This document shows positions 24,730-35,490 of a stretch of DNA of 64,000 nucleotides, in pieces. The notes beneath the pieces were generated by a model. That model searched no databases, had not been told where the DNA came from, and saw only the letters and a list, made by a program, of their open reading frames with translations. The stretch comes from Heloderma charlesbogerti (Eukaryota > Chordata > Lepidosauria > Squamata > Helodermatidae), in NCBI GenBank assembly GCA_026122225.1, contig JANEZZ010002877.1, forward strand, positions 930,001 to 994,000, given 5' to 3'. The position numbers and the translations under genes are program-made. The first letter of the stretch is position 1; every line of letters begins with the position of its first letter.

Positions 24730-24960
24730 AGAGAATATTTAATTTAAAACATTATGTTGCCTAAGGTGGTTTACAAGATAAACAAATCTAAGCAATAAAA
24801 TTTGATTAAAAACCCCCAGAGATTACAGATTTAACTAGCATCCCATGAACATATAGAAAGGCCAGCGAAAACAGGTGAGTCTTCAGAACTTTCCTGAAGA
24901 CCTGCAAAGAAGGGGCCTCTCAAACCCCCATTCACTCCAGAGCGAGTTGTCATTGTGATT
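24730..24960 (-). repeat. Interspersed repeat fragment (GGTTTACAAGATAA type)
   Basis: Begins with ATTTAATTTAAAAC and CTAAGGTGGTTTACAAG, then a body GGTGAGTCTTCAGAACTTTCC and GAAGGGGCCTCTCAAACCC. It has the same order of parts as the repeats at 13,480 and 62,815. Family unresolved. Confidence 0.5.
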
Positions 24961-25503
24961 TTTTAAATAGCACTCCTGTCAAATAACATGCAACCATTCT
25001 GAGCATACCTTTTTTTCTGCAAGAGCAGCATTAGAGAATTTCTTGAACAGCTTTCCCCAGTATAAATGCATGAAGCAGAAGCAACACTTTGGAAAGTGCT
25101 AAGGTGCTGAGTGGTGATGTTAGCAACCTGTGCCCATGGCGAAGCAGCTGTCCACTCAACATCTATGTCCTTCCATTCCCACCTTTACCACCAGCTTCCA
25201 GTAATTGAAGGTAATGTGTTTGCCTTCTGTGAAATGGGTGTTCTGTTGGAGCAGAAAAATGGGTTCAAATGAGTGGCTATGTTCTGTGGCTCAGACCCCA
25301 CAGTTTCTTGGGCACATTACTTGTATCTGAGCTTCCCCAGTTTGCCTTCTATGAAATGGGTGTTTTGTGACTGGCCATGCCCACCATGGTGGCCATTTTG
25401 TGAATTGTCACCCCTCCCATAGCAGCCATCTTGTGATAATACTCACACACTCTCAAAATTCTATAATCTGTCCATTATAGGTTGGGGATCCCTGACTGGG
25501 ATC
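24961..25503. other. Unclassified, with a local direct repeat
   Basis: The phrase TTTGCCTTCTGTGAAATGGG near 25,219 recurs as TTTGCCTTCTATGAAATGGG near 25,342, about 120 bp apart. Nothing else recognised. Confidence 0.4.
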
Positions 25504-25549
25504 CTCTGCTCAGCTAGGAGGCTGTTTCCTGCCTCCTAGCTGAGCAGAG
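25504..25549. repeat. Perfect 19-bp hairpin
   Basis: The arms 25,504-25,522 and 25,531-25,549 are perfect reverse complements around an 8-base loop, TGTTTCCT. It lies immediately before, or at the start of, the CR1 element. Confidence 0.9.
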
Positions 25550-25825
25550 CAGAGCAAAGGAAGCTGCTCCAGCTGGTCTAGGGACTATAGAAGCAAGCAA
25601 GCTCCCAGAGAGCGAGCGATCAGAGTGAGCAGACAGGGAGAGCAAACAGGAGTTGGCCAGGGGAGGTCAAGGGGGAGGCCCCTAACAATTTTTAAAATTT
25701 ATTTTTCTTGTAACACATACTTCCATACCAGTGAGACTCTGTTTTTAATCTCCAGTGAGTAAAGGACGAAGCACAGGCTACTCTAGTACAATCAGAAATC
25801 TAGACACAGAAAGGGAATAGAGACT

Positions 25826-26290
25826 ATGGAAGGAAAAGACTCTCCAGTGGTGGTGACCTGCAAGGTGTGTGCCATGTTTGTTTTCTTGCCTGAGAACAAA
25901 ATGGCCTACAGGTGCAATAAGTGCAAGTTGATCACACTGCTGGAAGAAAAGATAAGAGGACTGGAGCAGTGACTGTCGACCCGCCAGGGAATAAGAGAAC
26001 ATGAAGAGTTCTTGGACAGAATGGTGAACTACAGCAGCAAAGTGAAGAACAGAAGCTTGAAGAGCAACAGCAAGCTGAGGCCGAAGAGGAAAATGCTGAA
26101 GTGAGGAAAAATGAAGTAGAGGATACTCCTTGGAAAAGGGTGACATTAGGAGCGGAAGAACCAGAAGCCACTCTGCACCAGTGGAAGCAGTGGAGCTATG
26201 GAACTGTTTCCAGGTACTTGAGGATGAGACTAGAGGATAGCCTGCAGTTACAGAGGACCCTGCACTATATGTGAAAAATACGTATCTCTG
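25826..26290 (+). pseudogene. CR1 ORF1 remnant with zinc-finger-like motif
   Basis: ATG at 25,826 opens a 48-residue frame ending at a TGA at 25,970. It holds two Cys pairs, CKVC and CNKC, about 20 residues apart, the arrangement of the zinc-binding head known for CR1 ORF1. They are followed by a Leu/Glu-rich LLEEKIRGLEQ stretch. Downstream in other frames lie Gln/Glu-rich words fitting the coiled-coil part of ORF1. ORF1 protein is thought to bind element RNA. This copy is cut by the early stop and the internal deletion. Confidence 0.65.
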
Positions 26291-26339
26291 CACAGAAATA
26301 TAGGAGGATGAGCTTGGTAGCCCCATTGAGAGCATCTGG

Positions 26340-28547
26340 GTTAAAATAAATGGAGCAAAAAATAAAAGGAACATGGTGGTTGGAGTCTTCTGCTGACCAC
26401 CCAATCAAGGAGAAGACGAAGATGAAACTTTTGAAAAGCAAATAGCCAAGGTTTCAAAGAAGCATGGTGTAGAGGTAATGGGGGACTTCAATTTCCCTGA
26501 TGTTTGTTGGGAGACAAATTCTGCAAAACATGGCCCCTCCAAGAAATTCCTGACTTGTGTTGTAGATAACTTCCTCCTACAGAAAGTAGAGGAAGGAACT
26601 AGAGGATCGGCTATCCTTGACTTGATCCTAACCAACAGAGATGACTTAGTGGATAAAGTAGCAGTTACAGGAACTCTGGGGGAAAGTGATCATGTTATAT
26701 TTGAGTTCTTCGTTCTAAAGGAACCAATAGCCAAGTGTAGCCAAAGGCGTACCCCGGATTTTAGGAAAGCTGATTTTAATAAAGTCAGAACAATGATAAG
26801 TAAGGTCCCGTGGCAAGCGATTCTAACGAGAAAAGGAGTCCAAGTTGGGTGGGAGCTTTTAAAAAAGGAAATTCTAAAGGCACAATTACAAACAATTCCA
26901 ACAAGAAGAAAAGGTGGAAGACAACAGAAGAAGCCAATGTGGCTTCACAAAAAACCTAGAGATGACCTGAAAACAAAAAAAGGACACATATAGGAAGTGG
27001 AAGGAAGGCCAAGCTACAAAGGAAGAGTACAGGCAGGTAGCACAGAATTGCAGGGATGGCATCAGGAAAGCTAAAGCTGAGAACGAGCTGAGGTTAGCGA
27101 GGGAGGCTAAAAGCAATGAAAAGGCTTTCTTCAGATACGTGCATAGTAAAAGACAGAGGAAAGAAATGGTGGTTCAGCTATTAAATAAGGATGGCAAAAT
27201 GATAACAGATGACAAAGAAAAGGCAGAAGTGCCCAATTCCTACTTTGGCTCAGTCTTCTACCAAAAGAGGGTCTATGACCCCGCTGGCAAAGGCAAAGTA
27301 CAGGCTGAGGGGGCAGGATTGCAGGTTGAGATGGATAGGCATATGGTCAAGGAACACCTAATTACTTTGAATGCGTTCAAATCTCCAGGGCCAGATGAAC
27401 TGCATCCTAGAGTAATAAAGGAACTGACAGAAGAAGTCTCAGAAACCACTGTCTGTTATTTTTGAGAAATCATGGAGGACGGGTGAAGTGCCAGGTGACT
27501 GGAGGAGGGCTAATGTTGTCCCTATCTTCAAAGAGGGTTAAAAGGAGGAACTTGGGAACTACAAAAAAGTCAGTCTGACATCAATCCCTGGGAAAATCCG
27601 GGAACAGATTATAAAGCTGTAAGCACCTTGAAAACCATGTAGTGATTACTCGAAGCCAACATGGATTTGTCCAGAACAAAGCGTGCCAGACGAATCTGAT
27701 CTCATTTTTTGATCAGGTCACCTCCCTTGTGGACTGTGGGAATGCTGTGGACATCATATACCTCGACTTCAGCAAAGCTTTCGACAAAGTGCCCAATGCT
27801 ATCCTGATTAGCAAACTAGCTCAAAGTGGGCTAGATGAAACAACGATCAGGTGCATCCACAGTTGGCTACAGAATCAGACTCAAAGAGTGCTTATCAATG
27901 GGATCTTCTCAAACTGGGGAGAGGTAACAAGTGGGGTACCGCAGGGCTCAGTCCTTGGCCCAGTGCTCGTCAACATTGTTATTAATGACTTGGAGGATGA
28001 GGTGCAGGGAATGATGATCAAATTTGCAGATGACATAAAATTGAGCGGGAAACCTAATACCTTGGAAGACAGAAACGAAATTCAAAGTGGTCTGGATAGA
28101 CTGGAGCGCTGGGCAGAAAACAACAGAATGACATTTAATAGGGATCAATGCCAAGTTCTGCACCTAGGAAAAAGAAGCCAAATGCACAGTTACAAGATGG
28201 GGGATACTTGGCTCAGCAACACTACAAGCGAGAAGGATCTTGTAATTGTTGTCGATCCCAAGCTGAATATGATCCAACAATGTGATGTGGCTGCAAAAGA
28301 GGCAAATGCTATTTTGGGGTGCATTAATAGAAGCATAGCTCCCAAATCATGGGAAGTACTAGTTCCCCTCTACTCAGCACTGGTTAGGCCTCATCTGGAG
28401 TACTGTGTCCCGTTCTGGGCACCGCACTTTAAGAAGGATGCAGACAAGCTGGAGAGGGTTCAGGGGAGGGCAACAAAGATGATCAGGGGACTGGAAACAA
28501 AGCCCTGTGAAGAGAGACTGAAAGAACTGGGCATGTTTAGCCTTTAG
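26340..28547 (+). pseudogene. CR1 ORF2 remnant: endonuclease and reverse transcriptase
   Basis: The endonuclease half begins NMVVGVFC (stop at the next codon) and continues VMGDFNFPDVCWE and LDLILTNRDD with ESDHVIFEF (26,478-26,700). GDFN and SDH are catalytic or metal-site words of the apurinic-like endonuclease. After a frameshift comes HLITLNAFKSPGPDELHPRV (27,139-27,465). After stops the reverse transcriptase core follows, with an open frame at 27,642-28,547: QHGFVQNKACQTNL, IYLDFSKAFDKVP, GVPQGSVLGPVLVNIVIND and KFADDIKL. FADD is intact. The C-terminal part ends KELGMFSL before a stop. At least three breaks separate the pieces, so no active polyprotein can be made. Confidence 0.9.
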
Positions 28548-28912
28548 AAGAGAAGACTGAGGGGAGATATGATAGTGCTCTTCAAGTACTGGAAAGGTTG
28601 TCACAGAGAGGAAGGCCAGGGTCTCTTCTCGATCATCCCAGAATGCAGGACACAGAATAATGGGCTCAAGTTACAGGAAGCCTGATTCCAGCTGAATATT
28701 CAGAAAAACTTCCTGACTGTTAGAGCAATATGACAATGGAACCAATTACCTAGGGAGGTAGTGGGCTGTCCCACACTGGAGGCATTCAAGATGAGGCTAC
28801 ACAGCAATCTGTCAGGGATGCTCTGACTTGGATTCTTGCATTGAGCAAGGGGCTGGACTCGGTCTTATAGGCCCCTTCCAACCCTACTATTCTATGATTC
28901 TATGACTATGCA

Positions 28913-30535
28913 GCTCACAGAGTCTACTCCTTGCCTTGTCCCTCCTGTTTTCCTCCTTCACCCTGCAAGCTTTCTCCTAACTATCTGCTTCTCTCCCTGC
29001 ATTGCCTTTCTGGAAGTGATCTCAACATGCTCCTCCAACCCTCCATCAGGCATCCATCAGATATTTTGTCCTGGCTGCCACACTGAAAAAGCCCTGATCC
29101 TCCATGGATCCTGGAGAAGCCCTGACTTGTAGGAGTCTTTCCAATGTGTATGACATATTTGCAATCATGTGGTTATGGTGTTTATACATTACATCTCATA
29201 ATATTAACTCACATTAACTGTTCATGAAGAATAAAACAGTTTTCCAGAACACCTCAAGAACCATAAGGTGTGAAACTGGCCTAAATAACAATGTCAAAGG
29301 ACTAGCTTGGAAAAACACACACATCCACTAGTGGAATGGAAATGGCTACTAGAATGAATTTCCCCTTCCCCACTGCAGTCCATGCCCCCTTAGACACACA
29401 CACACACGTTCCCCAGATCTGCTCTGGAGGGTTGGACAATCCCTTAGATTTGGGGCACACACAAGGGGCTGCAGGAGAGAGGAGAGATTGGGAAAATCTC
29501 ATTGCGCCAGTGGAGGTTGCATTGTGCCAGTGGAAGTCCACTCATGGGACACTGGATCCACTGTCCTCCCCAGCAGCCACCAACACACATACAAGTCTGC
29601 TTAAGTTTCTGTATTAACTGACACCATTTAATCTAAAATAGTGATAATAATAAGTCATCAAAATACCCTCCTGGGTTTATACATCGGACTGTTTTTAGTC
29701 AAGTGACTAAAATGCAATGATATAGTACTAAAGGTAAAAAGAACAATCTATTTCCATTGTGTGTGTTGTACTGTTATGATTCAGTCTGCCTCTAAGATAA
29801 TAAACAGGGCACCCTGTACTGAGCTGCTTTTGTTTATATAAGCACACATCCCTTCTTGTTATGTTTTAGATCCCCTGGAGAGCCTTGAACCTAAATATCT
29901 GCCTGCCAGTCATACCGTACAAGACCTGGAACCTAAGAACATCTATTGCTTGCTGCACAGGACATCTGCCCATCTATCTATTCTTAAAAGTACTTGGGTG
30001 TACTTCTGTTTATGAAAACAATCTGTTACCTCGTTGAGATTTGCATTTATAAAATCTCAGCTGTGTTATGCTCATGAACATTCCTGTAATCTGTCCTCCC
30101 ATATATCTTTCTGTGATAACACTGTAATGCTGTCACATCAGTGGTGGATACCTTTGCAAATACAACATTCCAAGTTTCTGGGGAAAAGGGATATAAAATA
30201 AACAGTACCACAGTATTATTACTTTGGATCATAGCAACCAAGAGTGTCAGTACCAACTAGGAATATGAAATGGTCTTGAACGATCTGTAGATAAGCATCT
30301 CTAAGATTAATGCCTTCCTTAAACAGTTATTTCTTATTCTAACCTGATCTATTTTTATTCCAATATCTACACTTCAAGAGTGCCCCCTTCCCTTCCTTTC
30401 CCTTCCCTTCCCACATGGGAATGGGAATCATCTGAAGGCCTCTCTGACAAATCTCCATTGCTACCTTCTTTCCTCACACTTTGAACAAACATCAGGGACT
30501 CAGGCCTTAAGATCTTTTACAGAGACCCTTCTCTA
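28913..30535. other. Nothing recognised
   Basis: Only chance frames and short simple tracts such as ACACACACAC near 29,395. No exon or named repeat seen. Confidence 0.5.
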
Positions 30536-30991
30536 AGGGCAAAACTAAACGTTCTCCTAACCACACATAGTATAGCCATGCATGATAGTTACTGCTGTGT
30601 TGCACAACTTACTGTTGTGGAAGTCTGTGTGGCCCTGATTAGAATCAGGACCACTGGGAGGAGGGTTTAAAATTTCCCTCAACCATTTTTCCAAAAATCT
30701 CCACCCCATGGGAGGGGGTGTTGAATAAAGAAAGAAAAGATTCTCCACTGGAATCAATGGAATTAAAAAGAAGAAGTCTTCACTGGAGTCAATGGAGGCT
30801 CTCCATTTTTTACCCCCTTCTTTCAGGGAAAGGATGTAAGTTTGGGGGAAATGGGTGGGGAGAAGTTTAACCTCCCCCCTCAAGGAGCATCATCATGGTC
30901 CCAATCCAAACCATGCACTTACATAAGAGTGAGAAAAACTATCACACATAACTACACTATTCATTATTAGCAGAACGTTTAGTTTGGCCCT
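30536..30991. mobile_element. MITE with AGGGCMAAACTAAACG termini
   Basis: Long inverted termini: AGGGCAAAACTAAACGTTCT at the left and AGGGCCAAACTAAACGTTCT on the opposite strand at the right. A second family member with AGGGTCAAACTACA ends lies at 59,446-60,245, and both share an interior of GGTTTAA/TTTAACC and CTCCATTGGAGT-like words. No coding capacity and no clear target-site duplication, so the superfamily is open. Confidence 0.7.
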
Positions 30992-31466
30992 GAGTGCCTT
31001 CTTTAGGGAAGATACATTATATAGCTACAAAGGAGAGAGTCATTTCTGTGTTGCTACCATGACTTTGGGACTTCCAAAGGAAGTACACCTAGCAACAACA
31101 TTAGAATAATTTTTTAAAAATGCTAAGGCATTTTAAATGGTAACGGTGCCTAGGCTTGCTTTGTAGTTTTTGTAATTTACCTGCCTCTTCTTTGTTTTAA
31201 TTCTTGTGGATGTTTTATTGTATTGTATTTATATTGGCATGATTTTTTTCATGCCTTTGTACACCATCCTGGAATCCATTTGGAAGAAGGGCAGTTTAGA
31301 AATATTTTAAATAACTCAGTTGGAACCTTGGGACATTTAATTTTCTATGGAGCTTGAGCCCTTAGTTTATGTCGGAGACCCTGGAAGTGACATGTTCCAG
31401 GGATTCTTACACCAGGAACACTGACCTGAACATACTCGGCAGCATCCACAATTTAAGGAGCCCTGG
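30992..31466. other. Nothing recognised
   Basis: AT-rich DNA, with GGAATCCATTTGGAAGAAGG near 31,270 suggestive of a worn LINE or SINE tail. Confidence 0.4.
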
Positions 31467-33058
31467 TAGGGATGTACGAAGTCACCGCTGCCCGGATTCT
31501 CTGGACGCCCGCCCAGCGCCCGCCCCTGCCCCTGCTCGCCGGTCCCTGGACCACACTTGAGCTTCTCCTACACTTGGCGAGCAGCCCGCATTCACCCCAG
31601 CAGACTCGTTGAGCTCCATGGTTGCCAATTTTTCAAAAAATAAAATGGCGATCACAAAAACGTGCATGTCTTTGTATGTGTGAAAAAGTGCATTTTGCAA
31701 ATGTGCATATTCTCATGTGTGAAATGTGCATTTTTGTGAAGGTGTATATTTGTGTGTGTGCAAAATTTAGGGATGTACGAAAGTCACTTACCTTTTCGCA
31801 GCTTGGCTTCGCGGTGGGGGGGAGGTGCTTCGCTTTTCCGCCCGAAGTTCAGGCGAGGGGGGGGGAGGCATCCCGCCTCACCTGGCCGAAATTCAGGCCG
31901 GGGGGGAGGTGCCCCGCCTCGCCCGGCCGAAATTCAGGCCGGGGAGAAGCGCCCCATCTCCCTGGCCACGAAACAAAAAGTAAAAAAAAAAAAAGACCCC
32001 ATGATAGGCCACGTGACGATTTACGTAGCCTATCACAGCTAGATTTCCAAAGTCAGCCGTGATAGGCTACGTAAATCGTCACGTAGCCTATCACAGGTGA
32101 CTTTAGGAAAAAAAAAAAAAGCGCGTACGCAAATGGCGGCACCCATGGGGCGCCACCATTTGCGTTCCTTATTTTGGCACGTCTAGTCTACGTGAAGATT
32201 TACGTAGACTACAGCGAAAATAAGGGCAACGCAAATAACATGCCCTTATTTTTGCCGTAGTCTACGTAAATCTTTACGTAGACTAGACGTGCCAAAATAA
32301 GGAACGCAAATGGCGGCGCCCCATGGGCGCCGCCATTTATGTACGTGCTTTTTTTTTTTTTTCAAAGTCACCCGTGATAGTCTATGTGACGATTTACATA
32401 GCCTATCATGGCTGACTTTGGAAATCTAGCCGTGATAGGCTACGTAAATCATTACGTAGCCTATCACAGGTGTTGTTGTTTTTTTTACTTTAGTTTTTTT
32501 TTTTTGCAATGGCGGCGGCGGCAGCTGGTCGGGAGACTGGCCGCCGCCCCCGCCCGCGCCGAAACGCCACCGAAACGCCGCCGGGACCCGCCGCCGAGAG
32601 GGACATTTGCAGGAGGTAAGTCCCGTCCCGGGGGGGCGGGGGGCCGGCGGAGAATTTCCCAACCAACTTCGGGGGGCCGAATGCATCCGCGCTCGGCTTC
32701 CCGAAGATTCGGGGAGAAATTCTCCGCCATCCCTAGCAAAAGTATGTATTTTTTTAAAATGCACATTTTTGCACATGTGCAAATATGTGCATTTGCAAAA
32801 TGTGCATTTTCACATATGAAAATATGCACATTTGCAAAAATGCACACTTTTGCGTGTGTGCATTTTGTGATCACCATTTTATTTCTCAAAGATGGCGACC
32901 ACGAAGTTTGAAGAGGCCACCAGGGTGAGTGCAGGCCATTCGCCAAGTGCAGGCAAGGGGCGAGCAGGGACAGGGACTTGGTGAACAGGACTCGGGGGTG
33001 TGGGCAGGGGTGGTTCTGCTGGATTCCCAGACTGAATCGGGTGCCTGCGCCATCCCTA
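31467..33058. mobile_element. Outer palindromic hAT-type element, split by a nested one
   Basis: Begins TAGGGATGTACG and ends CATCCCTA, like Ac-type hAT termini. The left arm (31,467-31,767) and the complement of the right arm (32,744-33,058) align over about 300 bp. Both show CCCCTGCTCGCC-like words, CACTTGGCGA, GCAYTCACCC and AAATAAAATGGYGATCACAA in order. An AT-rich zone of GTGCATTT/AAATGTGCA words follows toward the centre. The element at 31,768-32,735 sits near the centre of this palindrome. Without it the host element is about 620 bp. The flanks AGCCCTGG and GCCTGGGA are only loosely alike, so its duplication is worn or lost. No transposase. Confidence 0.75.
31768..32735. mobile_element. 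Nested hAT-type element: hairpin made of hairpins
   Basis: A 968-bp element with ends TAGGGATGTACG and CATCCCTA. The flanks GCAAAATT (31,760-31,767) and GCAAAAGT (32,736-32,743) agree at 7 of 8 positions, the duplication size of hAT transposons. From about 32,000 to 32,470 the sequence is one long palindrome centred near 32,235, arms over 90% alike by eye. Each arm holds four dyads of 28-37 bp: 32,002-32,035, 32,059-32,094, 32,128-32,164 and 32,184-32,211. Their mirror partners lie at 32,432-32,467, 32,374-32,409, 32,305-32,341 and 32,258-32,285. Two dyad types carry TACGTAAA/TTTACGTA-like cores; the third is GC-rich around CATGGGGCG. The outer thirds are G/C-rich. No transposase frame is present. 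Confidence 0.85.
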
Positions 33059-33148
33059 GCCTGGGACATGCAGTTTCAATGGATGCTGACATCCATATTA
33101 AAAGACTCAGGTTCCCAAGAAAATGAAAGGTTTCAGAAGCCCTAGCAA

Positions 33149-33987
33149 TAGGGATGTACGAAAGTCACTTATCTTTTCGATGGGGTGATTTGCGGTGTGG
33201 GGGGGGAGGCGCTCTGCACCTCCCTCCAAAATCCTAAACCGTCCAGCTCCACTCCGCAGTGGCTCCGAGTTCCGGACGCGGATGGGCTGCTGCGGATGCA
33301 AATGGTGGCCGCCGTAGCGGCCTCCATTTGCGTCCTGTGAAGCTGCCATGATAGGCTACGTAAGTATTTACATAGCCTATCACAGCAAGCCAAATTTTAA
33401 AAAAAACAGCGTACGCAAATGGCGGCGGCCGCCATTTGCGTTCCCTATTTTGAGCCGTTTTAGCCTACATAAATATTTACGTAGGCTATTATGGTGAAAA
33501 AAAAAAAGGAACGCAAATATCACCCACTATGCTATTTGCGTTCCCTTTTTTTCGCCGTAATAGCCTACGTAAATATTTATGTAGGCTAAAACAGCTCAAA
33601 ATAGGGAACGCAAATGGTGGCCACCGCAGCCGCCAACATTTGCGTACGCTGTTTTTTTTTTATTTGGCTTGCCATAATAGGCTACATAAATACTTACATA
33701 GCCTATCACGGCCTCCGCAGGGACGCAAAAGGCGTCCCTGCATTAGCCGTGATAGGCTACGTAAGTATTTACATAGCCTATCATGGCTATGATCAGGAAG
33801 CGAATGGCAGCTGCAGGGAGGCCGCCATTCGCAAGTCAGTGCAGACGGCAGCAGGAAGGTGCTCCATTTCGCGCACCTTTCGTGGGTTGGGGGGGTGGGG
33901 GCTTTGTTCCACCATGGATTTCGGGGGGCTGAATGCACTGGCATTCGGCCTCACCGAGATCCATGGTGAAATTCTCTGACATCCCTA
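33149..33987. mobile_element. Second hairpin-of-hairpins hAT-type element
   Basis: An 839-bp relative of the element at 31,768-32,735, sharing its first 30 or so bases, TAGGGATGTACGAAAGTCAC and onward. It ends CATCCCTA. Flanks CCTAGCAA (33,141-33,148) and CCTGGCAT (33,988-33,995) agree at 6 of 8. The palindrome centres near 33,527. Dyads lie at 33,348-33,383, 33,414-33,440 and 33,461-33,488, with partners at 33,674-33,709, 33,609-33,644 and 33,561-33,588. An extra dyad at 33,749-33,784 has no partner in the left arm. The GATAGGCTACGTAA words are shared with the other element. No coding capacity; frames on both strands are palindrome by-products. Confidence 0.82.
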
Positions 33988-34524
33988 CCTGGCATCTGGG
34001 ACACTATCTGTTGCATTTTTCAACCAAGAGTTTAAGTTCCAAGTCAGAAAAGAACATTTAGAGGAAATGTCCCTTGATTCATAAAGCAGCTGAGAATTAT
34101 GAGCTACAAAAAGTGCTTATTCCAAGTCAAATGAATAGGACTTTGGTAACATTGATAAAATGAAGGCTAAAACCTAGAAACATGAGCATAAAACTCATAG
34201 CCATCCACCTAATCTCAGACAGAGTGCACTGCAGAAATACACAGAGAGGGCCTTCTCTATGTGACCACTGGGGACATAGGGTTGGATCCAATATAATCAT
34301 TCTGCTGACAGAAGCAATTCTGTGAGCAGAACTGGGAGGGGTGATTCCCCCTTTGTGCCCTCCAAATCGGCTCCAGAGGACTGGGAGACCTTCCAGAGGA
34401 GATTTGCAAGCAGAGAGGGAAAGTCCCCTGGTTCTAGGGAATTCTTTTAATGCAATGTTAGATTTAACCAATATGTATGAAAATCCATCATGAGGTAACC
34501 TCAAAAACTCATCCAGCAGGAGGA
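33988..34524. other. Unclassified
   Basis: Contains GGGTTGGATCCAATATAATC near 34,270, wording seen in worn inverted-repeat elements, but no partner end was found. The 138-residue minus-strand frame has no recognisable domain. Confidence 0.4.
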
Positions 34525-34690
34525 AACAGTTTATTTTATTCATTCATTCATTCATTCCATTTATATCCTGCTCTTTAGTCAAAAGACTCCCAGGGCAGTT
34601 TACAAGAATCAGTAACCAGACAGTCCCTGCCCTCAGGCTCACAATCTGAAAAGACATGAGACACAAGGAAAGGTTTTGAGAGGGAGGATG
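34525..34690 (-). repeat. Interspersed repeat with ATTC tail
   Basis: TTTATTTTATTCATTCATTC is followed by TTTATATCCTGCTCTTTAG, CCCAGGGCAGTTTACAAG and CCCTGCCCTCAGGCTCACAA. This is the same class of A/T-tailed repeat seen at 5,460 and 39,505. Confidence 0.6.
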
Positions 34691-35348
34691 AAAATGGTGT
34701 GTGTGTTTTTAAGCATGATGGTGATGCTTGATTAATTTGCCCAGATGGATGGGAATATCAGTTGAACTCAGGCTTACCCTGCATCTATTGTCCATCTGGG
34801 CTGTCCTATTCTTTATTGGGCCCAATCTACATGGAGACATCTTCCGTTGCTGATGCAGTTTAAAAATGCATTTTCCTGAATTTGCATCTACTCCTCCCGT
34901 GGCACACATAGTCAATTAATGCGATGTAGACTTGATATAAATCTCACTTTTGTGAGGCAAACAATCTTAAACTGCATTTATTTGGCTATATGGGCAGAGT
35001 TTGGGAACATCAACGAGTTTCCTTCCTTCCTTTTTTTTTTTACACATCCATTAAACTTATGCGTAGGTGCAATGGTGTGAAGGAGTGGAGAGCTTAAAAA
35101 AATTCACCCAAAAAGCAATGTGCTAACTTTCTCAGGAGTAACCCTCGTTGAAAAGAATGTGATTTACTTCTGACCAGACATGTATATCAGTGCATGTTCA
35201 GCTAGCTGGTCCTTAGGACAAAGAAATAAAAAAGACAAAGGAAAGAATTGGAAGGCCTGAAAAGACATTTCAAACTTTATTTTTTTCAAAGGCAGAGGGA
35301 GGGGCAGGGGAAGCAGCATTGCATTCACTCTTCAGTTCACTGGGCAGG

Positions 35349-35384
35349 TAGACAGACAGACAGACAGGCAGGCAGACAGACAGC
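35349..35384. repeat. (CAGA)n/(CAGG)n microsatellite
   Basis: A tetranucleotide run of GACAGACAGACAGACAGG type with variant units. Confidence 0.9.
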
Positions 35385-35490
35385 AGGAGGGAAGCCAGCA
35401 GAAAGGTGTGCATATTATTCACAGATTCACACCCACACAGGTACGTATTAGCACACACTACTAAAAAACCTCCACAAAACCCCAGTCTTG

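Larger units (their letters stand above)
25550..28912 (+). mobile_element. CR1 LINE, internally deleted
   Basis: A CR1 retrotransposon in sense orientation with 5' untranslated-type sequence, an ORF1 start, endonuclease, reverse transcriptase and the typical 3' end CCTTCCAACCC...ATTCTATGATTCTATG at about 28,877-28,906. At about 3.4 kb it is shorter than a full element of roughly 4.5 kb. The loss falls between the ORF1 remains and the middle of the endonuclease, near 26,250-26,310. The 5' limit is approximate. All frames are broken, so the copy is dead. Confidence 0.85.

Noticed and set aside
25778..26404. 208-codon minus-strand frame
   Set aside because: Antisense to the CR1 ORF1 region; Ser/Leu-rich composition follows from the Glu/Gln/Lys-rich sense strand.
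31622..33393. Many frames of 70-194 codons on both strands
   Set aside because: Long palindromes produce mirrored frames on both strands; repeated Tyr/Val/Ala words are translations of the dyad modules.
32002..33784. CRISPR-like appearance: repeated 28-37 bp palindromic units with spacers
   Set aside because: Units alternate in mirror order inside inverted-repeat elements with transposon ends, spacers are not unique, and the DNA is vertebrate.
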